Source: Gallionellaceae bacterium (GTDB lineage Bacteria; Pseudomonadota; Gammaproteobacteria; Burkholderiales; Gallionellaceae). From it: 9,861 bases of DNA. Below are positions 5,541 through 9,861 of this stretch, piece after piece. The position numbers and the translations under genes were made by a program. The DNA lies in NCBI GenBank assembly GCA_030690855.1, contig JAUYFR010000359.1:1-9861 (forward strand), written 5' to 3'. The notes under the pieces are model-generated. The model made no database searches. It was given only the letters and a program-made list of their open reading frames with translations, and was not told the DNA's origin. Each line of letters begins with the position of its first letter. Position 1 is the stretch's first letter.

Positions 5541-7172
5541 TCAAGTAATTACGGTTGGTTTGTCACGACCTGTTCTAGATTTTAATTCCGAAACGTTCAA
5601 CGCAATTTCAATCAACTCTTTCAATGCAACTTGCGCATCTAAATGATGACGCGAAACATCCGCTTCAAAGGCTTCCAAATAAATCCGTAACGTTGCGCCT
5701 TCGGTGCCTGTGCCAGAGAGGCGGTAGATGATGCGCGAGCCATCGCTAAATAAAATACGCACGCCCTGGTTTTTGCTCACGCTACCGTCAACTGGGTCGG
5801 TGTAGCTAAAGTCATCACAAGTTTTGATCGAGTATTTTCCAAACGATTTTCCAGTGAGTGAAGTGAAACTTTCGCGTAGATGTTGCATCACGCCATTCGC
5901 GGCTTCGGTAGGCAAAGCTTCGTAGTCGTAACGAGAATAGAAATTGCGCCCATATTTTGCCCAATGCTCACGCACGATGTTTTCTACAGATTGCTTACGT
6001 GCGGCCAAAATATTTAACCAGAACAGCACTGCCCACAGCCCGTCTTTTTCGCGCACATGGTCAGAGCCGGTGCCGAAACTTTCTTCGCCGCACAGCGTGA
6101 CCTTCCCCGCATCCATCAAGTTGCCAAAAAATTTCCAGCCAGTCGGAGTTTCGAAGCACGGAATGTTGAGCGCATGCGCTACGCGGTCTGCGGCCGCGCT
6201 GGTAGGCATCGAGCGCGCAATTCCGGCTAAGCCCTTTTTGTAAGCGGGTGCCAGAGTTGCATTCGCAGCGAGCAAGGCCAAGCTATCAGAGGGCGTGACG
6301 AAGAAGTGTTTACCCAAAATCATGTTGCGGTCGCCATCGCCATCGGAGGCGGCGCCAAAGTCTGGCGCATTGTCGCCATACATTATCTCAACTAAATCAT
6401 GGGCATACGTTAGGTTCGGGTCTGGATGTCCGCCACCAAAGTCTTCGAGTGGAATACCGTTCATTACGCTACCTGCGGCCGCACCTAGGCGACCTTCCAA
6501 AATATCTTTGGCATACGGGCCATTCACTGCGTGCATCGCATCAAACTTAATGCGGAAGCCGCTGCTTAACAAGGCACGAATCGCGTTGAAATCGAAAAGC
6601 GATTCCATCAACTCGGCGTAATCGCTGACGGCATCAATCACTTCAACTTTCATCTCGCCTAAGGTGGAGGAGCCAAGGGCATCGAGCGAAACATCGGCAG
6701 CATCGAGAATGCGATAGCTGGTAATGGTTTTACTCTTGGTAAAGATGGCTTCCGTGACAGTTTCAGTTGCAGGGCCGCCGTTTGTGCGATTGTATTTAAT
6801 ACCGAAATCTTCTTTCGGACCGCCAGGGTTGTGGCTAGCAGAGAGGATGATGCCGCCGAAAGTGTTGTGTTTGCGAATTACGCAAGAGGCAGCGGGAGTG
6901 GAGAGAATGCCGCCGCGCCCAACCAACACTTTGCCGAAGCCATTAGCCGCCGCCATTTTTAGAATGATTTGAATTGCTTCGCGGTTGTAGTAACGCCCAT
7001 CTCCTCCGACGACTAGTGTCGCGCCTTTAGGTGCTTCGATGCTGTCGAAAATAGACTGCACGAAATTTTCTAAATAGTTCGCTTGCTGAAAAACAGGGAC
7101 TTTTTTACGTAACCCAGAAGTGCCAGGTTTTTGATCAGAAAAAGCTTGAGTGGATACGGTGCGAATGCTCAT
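5541..7172 (-). CDS. pgm: Alpha-D-glucose phosphate-specific phosphoglucomutase, PGM1-type
   Basis: The enzyme interconverts glucose-1-phosphate and glucose-6-phosphate, linking glycolysis to UDP- or ADP-glucose, exopolysaccharide and glycogen. From ATG at 7172 the product has 543 residues. Motifs in order are QKPGTSGLRKKV (14-25), the phosphoserine motif SASHNPGGP (111-119, active S113), the magnesium loop DGDGDR (277-282), the sugar loop CGEESFGTGS (361-370) and the phosphate loop RLSGTGT (484-490). It ends GRDKPTVIT. This pattern matches eukaryotic PGM1 and the Pgm of alphaproteobacteria such as Agrobacterium, as I remember them. I chose 7172 because GGGAGAG lies seven bases upstream and MSIRTVSTQAF is the usual family N terminus. 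A TTG 45 bases further upstream would add 15 unconserved residues. The gene runs against its left neighbours and shares a divergent gap with recQ. Confidence 0.97.
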   Translation of the reverse strand: MSIRTVSTQAFSDQKPGTSGLRKKVPVFQQANYLENFVQSIFDSIEAPKGATLVVGGDGRYYNREAIQIILKMAAANGFGKVLVGRGGILSTPAASCVIRKHNTFGGIILSASHNPGGPKEDFGIKYNRTNGGPATETVTEAIFTKSKTITSYRILDAADVSLDALGSSTLGEMKVEVIDAVSDYAELMESLFDFNAIRALLSSGFRIKFDAMHAVNGPYAKDILEGRLGAAAGSVMNGIPLEDFGGGHPDPNLTYAHDLVEIMYGDNAPDFGAASDGDGDRNMILGKHFFVTPSDSLALLAANATLAPAYKKGLAGIARSMPTSAAADRVAHALNIPCFETPTGWKFFGNLMDAGKVTLCGEESFGTGSDHVREKDGLWAVLFWLNILAARKQSVENIVREHWAKYGRNFYSRYDYEALPTEAANGVMQHLRESFTSLTGKSFGKYSIKTCDDFSYTDPVDGSVSKNQGVRILFSDGSRIIYRLSGTGTEGATLRIYLEAFEADVSRHHLDAQVALKELIEIALNVSELKSRTGRDKPTVIT

Positions 7173-7217
7173 TTTGCAACTCTCCCAAAGTGAATTTATA
7201 AAATTTAGTTGGGTCAA

Positions 7218-7223
7218 ATCATA
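7218..7223 (-). promoter_or_regulatory. Possible -10 box for pgm in the pgm-recQ divergent gap
   Basis: Read on the minus strand, TATGAT (7223 to 7218) matches five of six -10 consensus bases. It would place the transcript start about 40 bases before the pgm ATG. The -35 position at 17 bases is only AAGTTT-like, so support is weak. For recQ I could not find a convincing promoter within 7218-7299; TTGAAA at 7236-7241 has no good -10 at standard spacing. Confidence 0.25.
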
Positions 7224-7299
7224 CTCCTCGGCGCATTGAAAAACTTCTGATTTTGATTGTCAGGTTAGACTGGTGGCCCTTGACCTATTCACTGCTTGC

Positions 7300-9138
7300 A
7301 TGAGCCACCATACCGCCCACCAAATTCTCCACGATGTCTTCGGTTACGCCGCGTTTCGTGGCGCTCAACAAGCCATCGTTGAGCATGTTATTTCTGGTGG
7401 TGACGCGCTCGTGCTGATGCCAACGGGCGGCGGTAAATCTTTGTGTTATCAAATTCCTGCGCTCGTGCGCGAGGGCGTGGGCATCGTGGTGTCTCCATTG
7501 ATTGCGCTGATGCAAGACCAAGTGGATGCGCTCAAACAACTCGGCGTATCGGCGGCATTTTTAAACTCGAGTTTGAGTGCAGAGGCCGCGCGTGAAGTGT
7601 CGCGAGATTTATTACGCGGTGAAATTAAGTTGTTGTACGTCGCGCCGGAACGATTGATGACTGAAGGTTTTTTGAATCAGCTGGAGCGTTTGCAAGCAGA
7701 AAATAAATTGGCACTCTTTGCCATCGACGAGGCGCACTGCGTTTCGCAATGGGGACATGATTTTCGTCCAGAGTATCGTGCGCTGACGGTGTTGCATGAG
7801 CGCTTTCCTTGCATTCCACGCATCGCGCTCACAGCCACGGCCGATGCGCCTACGCGTCGCGAAATTATCGAGCGTCTTAAATTAGAACAGGCGCAGCAAT
7901 TCGTTTCCAGCTTTGATCGTCCTAACATTCGCTATCGCATCACACAAAAAAATAACGCCAAAAAACAGTTGCAAGATTTTATTGAAAACGAACATCCGAA
8001 TGATGCTGGCATTGTGTACTGCCTGTCGCGAAAAAAGGTGGATGAAACGGCGGCGTGGTTGAAGGAGCAAGGCTGGGATGCGCTGCCGTATCACGCCGGA
8101 TTAGAGGCCACCACGCGCAGCAAAAATCAAAGTCGATTTCTGCGCGAAGAGGGCGTCATCATGGTGGCGACCGTTGCCTTTGGCATGGGTATCGACAAGC
8201 CCAACGTGCGTTTTGTCGCACACCTTGATTTGCCAAAAAGCATGGAAGGTTATTACCAAGAAACGGGCAGAGCAGGGCGAGATGGCTTGCCTGCGAATGC
8301 GTGGATGACTTATGGCTTGGGCGATGTGGTGTCGATGCGCCAGATGTTGCTCTCGGGCGATGCACCTGAAGAACGCAAGCGCGTGGAACTGCAAAAGTTG
8401 GATGCGCTACTTGGCTTTTGCGAATCAACCGAATGCCGTCATCAAACTATTTTGCGTTATTTCGGCGAAGCGTATCACGGCGATTGCCAGCAATGTGATA
8501 ACTGCTTGTCGCCAGTCGATACTTGGAACGCCACACAAGCCGCGCAGATGGCGCTATCTTGCGTGTATCGCACGGGGCAGCGTTTCGGCGTTGGGCATTT
8601 GGTCGATGTGTTGATGGGAAAAGAAACTGCGCGAGTGTTGCAATTTAATCACCACCAACTTTCAACTTTCGCGATTGGTAAAGAGTTAGCGCAAGCGCAA
8701 TGGAGTAGTGTTTATCGTCAACTCGTGACGGGCGGATTTTTGGAAGCGGATATTGAAGCCTATGGCGGACTGAAATTAACCGAAGCCTCGCGCCCCGTAT
8801 TACGTGGTGCACAAGAAGTGTGGCTACGACGTGATGCCGAACCCGCAAAACGTAAAACTAGCAAAGCCGAGCGCGGTTCACGCTTACGCGAAGCCTTCGC
8901 TGGCGCCAACGAAGACCCGTTATGGCAAGCACTTAAAGCTAAACGTATGGAACTTGCGCGGGAACAAGGTGTGCCGCCGTATGTTATTTTTCATGACAGC
9001 ACTTTGCTAGAAATGCTCAATCGCAAACCACAGACGCTGAATGAAATGGCGCAGATCAGTGGGGTAGGGCAAGCTAAATTAGTGAAGTACGGCGACGATT
9101 TTTTAAGTGTGTTGGAAAATAGTGCGAACGGGGTTTAG
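7300..9138 (+). CDS. recQ: ATP-dependent DNA helicase RecQ
   Basis: RecQ is a 3'-5' superfamily 2 helicase acting in RecF-pathway recombination, fork repair and suppression of illegitimate recombination. From ATG at 7300 the product has 612 residues (E. coli about 609). Motifs are Walker A MPTGGGKS (40-47), DEAH (143-146) followed by the aromatic-rich loop CVSQWGHDFRP, motif III ALTATA (176-181) and motif VI QETGRAGRDG (320-329). The RQC zinc site uses C379, C396, C399 and C402, followed by a winged helix and a basic linker. One HRDC domain (about 539-608) includes PQTLNEMAQISGVG. All four zinc cysteines are present. An in-frame GTG at 7273 would add nine residues and has an AGG eight bases upstream. 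The ATG has no visible Shine-Dalgarno, so the start is uncertain; I chose it because the family usually begins close to this point. Confidence 0.96.
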   Translation: MSHHTAHQILHDVFGYAAFRGAQQAIVEHVISGGDALVLMPTGGGKSLCYQIPALVREGVGIVVSPLIALMQDQVDALKQLGVSAAFLNSSLSAEAAREVSRDLLRGEIKLLYVAPERLMTEGFLNQLERLQAENKLALFAIDEAHCVSQWGHDFRPEYRALTVLHERFPCIPRIALTATADAPTRREIIERLKLEQAQQFVSSFDRPNIRYRITQKNNAKKQLQDFIENEHPNDAGIVYCLSRKKVDETAAWLKEQGWDALPYHAGLEATTRSKNQSRFLREEGVIMVATVAFGMGIDKPNVRFVAHLDLPKSMEGYYQETGRAGRDGLPANAWMTYGLGDVVSMRQMLLSGDAPEERKRVELQKLDALLGFCESTECRHQTILRYFGEAYHGDCQQCDNCLSPVDTWNATQAAQMALSCVYRTGQRFGVGHLVDVLMGKETARVLQFNHHQLSTFAIGKELAQAQWSSVYRQLVTGGFLEADIEAYGGLKLTEASRPVLRGAQEVWLRRDAEPAKRKTSKAERGSRLREAFAGANEDPLWQALKAKRMELAREQGVPPYVIFHDSTLLEMLNRKPQTLNEMAQISGVGQAKLVKYGDDFLSVLENSANGV

Positions 9139-9192
9139 TGATTGAAAATTTTCTCAAGCCCAATGGAAGGCTCTAACAATCCCAATTTGTTG

Positions 9193-9211
9193 CAATGCTG
9201 CATTGAGCATT
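9193..9211 (+). terminator. Weak hairpin in the recQ-capA convergent gap
   Basis: AATGCT (9194-9199) and AGCATT (9206-9211) form a six-base-pair stem, followed by CATTATTTT. CAATG/CATTG (9193-9197 and 9201-9205) is a competing smaller stem. The stem is AT-rich and the T run is imperfect, so this is at best an inefficient terminator for recQ. A second imperfect stem (9223-9248, about 11 pairs with two bulges) overlaps the stop codon of the convergent gene but lacks a T tract on either strand. Nothing else is evident in 9139-9245. Confidence 0.25.
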
Positions 9212-9245
9212 CATTATTTTCCTGAGATGGGTTGGAACCTCATCC

Positions 9246-9861
9246 TCAATGAATCGAGCAAACTGTTGCTTCTGTTTGGCCTTTACGCCAGCAAAGTGAT
9301 GCCGTTGGTTTAGCGGGGTGGGGCGTACCTTGCGAGTCGATATGTGCTTCAAAAGCACGCCATGCTTGCACCCCTGAGCGATCCGCTTCCAAGCGCAGCA
9401 ACCAGCCGATGTTATTCACCGGCTCACTAAAACCATCGAAGACAAAATTACCAAGACTGTAAATGATGGGCTTGCCTTGATATTGCTCCGCATCTTGGAC
9501 GACATGCGGATGCCCGCCGATCACGGCATCTGCACCTGCGTCTATCATCAAGCGTGCCAACGCTCGCTGACGAGCGCTGGCAATTTGCTCGCCCTCCCAT
9601 CCCCAGTGCATAAAAGGAATCACCAAGTCTGCATGATACTCAGCGCGTGCCGTGCGAATATCGAGTTGCACTTGTTCATCTTCGCTCCAAGCAATACCCG
9701 GCTTATCAAAGTCGGCCTCAAAACTACGCGGAAAAAATTCGTTGTAGCCGAGCAGTGCAATTCTCAAACCATTACGTTCGATTATTAAGGGTTTATGCGC
9801 TTTAGATAAATCTCGTCCTCCACCGAAATAAGCCATCTTGCGTTGATCGAGCAGGTCGAGC
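9246..9861 (-). CDS. CapA family protein (PGA_cap metallophosphoesterase-like), C-terminal part
   Basis: The reading frame enters from the right window edge and ends with TGA at 9248-9246, giving about 204 visible residues; the N-terminal part lies outside. The visible part matches the CapA/PgsA family, a calcineurin-like fold linked in some bacteria to poly-gamma-glutamate capsule assembly but of unknown substrate in most proteobacteria. Counting from Met at 9836, motifs are ERNGLRIALLGYN (20-32), PFMHWGWEGE (74-83), GADAVIGGHPHVVQ (101-114) and YSLGNFVFD (126-134). The His residues in HWGW and GGHPH are likely metal ligands. An ATG at 9836 exists, but the frame is open and homologous (LLDQRK then MAYFGGGRDL) upstream of it, so it is internal. 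The last 25 or so residues, after PHPAKPT, are poorly conserved. No capsule partner gene is visible, so I give no symbol. Confidence 0.88.
   Translation of the reverse strand, partial: LDLLDQRKMAYFGGGRDLSKAHKPLIIERNGLRIALLGYNEFFPRSFEADFDKPGIAWSEDEQVQLDIRTARAEYHADLVIPFMHWGWEGEQIASARQRALARLMIDAGADAVIGGHPHVVQDAEQYQGKPIIYSLGNFVFDGFSEPVNNIGWLLRLEADRSGVQAWRAFEAHIDSQGTPHPAKPTASLCWRKGQTEATVCSIH

Noticed and set aside
7173..7217. TTG start at 7217 giving a 15-residue N-terminal extension of Pgm.
   Set aside because: The extension is not part of the family, and the ATG at 7172 has a good Shine-Dalgarno seven bases upstream.
9223..9248. Imperfect stem at the CapA stop codon as a terminator.
   Set aside because: Two bulges interrupt it, the apex is very tight, and neither strand has a T tract after it.
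9173..9358. 61-residue minus-strand open frame overlapping the end of the CapA gene.
   Set aside because: It overlaps the CapA reading frame on the same strand, and I see no recognisable domain or convincing ribosome binding site.
1..9861. Defence island, CRISPR array, prophage, toxin-antitoxin pair or other new multi-gene system.
   Set aside because: Every long frame on both strands is explained by a known housekeeping, flagellar or repair gene; no array of direct repeats, integrase or small paired genes was seen.

Overview
The window looks like chromosomal housekeeping DNA from a betaproteobacterium. The evidence is the order rlmE-ftsH-folP-glmM, a FtsH whose sequence (for example the Walker A variant GSPGTGKT) reads like betaproteobacterial homologues I remember, roughly half GC content, and flagellin and RecQ of proteobacterial type. 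A Nitrosomonadales-like member is my guess. No search was possible, so the taxonomy is inference. I see no rRNA, tRNA, CRISPR array, insertion sequence or prophage gene.

Layout. Bases 1-266 hold the 3' end of rlmE (23S rRNA 2'-O-methyltransferase). ftsH (354-2252, membrane AAA+ zinc protease) follows after 87 bases that contain a good sigma-70 promoter. The 91 bases between ftsH and folP are entirely filled by an inverted-repeat element (2253-2343). folP (2344-3180, dihydropteroate synthase) and glmM (3257-4612, phosphoglucosamine mutase) come next, then a short flagellin gene (4668-5477). A strong bidirectional terminator (5493-5522) separates flagellin from the convergent pgm (7172-5541, minus strand), a PGM1-type phosphoglucomutase. 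recQ (7300-9138) runs divergently from pgm. It converges on the C-terminal part of a CapA-family protein (9861-9246, minus strand), which is cut by the window edge.

How the genes fit together. rlmE, ftsH, folP and glmM are a widely conserved neighbourhood for ribosome modification, membrane protein quality control, folate synthesis and UDP-GlcNAc precursor synthesis. GlmM and Pgm both belong to the alpha-D-phosphohexomutase superfamily, and both feed nucleotide-sugar pools for envelope or storage polysaccharide. Flagellin sits alone, with no other flagellar gene in view. RecQ is a repair helicase and CapA a surface-polymer or phosphoesterase-like protein; neither has an obvious functional link to its neighbours here.

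I did not find a clearly new multi-gene system. The items most worth a second look are small: the ftsH-folP hairpin element, whose 3' arm ends on the base before the folP start codon and whose non-Watson-Crick pairs all favour plus-strand RNA; a seven-G run inside flagellin that would truncate the protein if it slipped either way; and dyad symmetries at the starts of glmM and flagellin.
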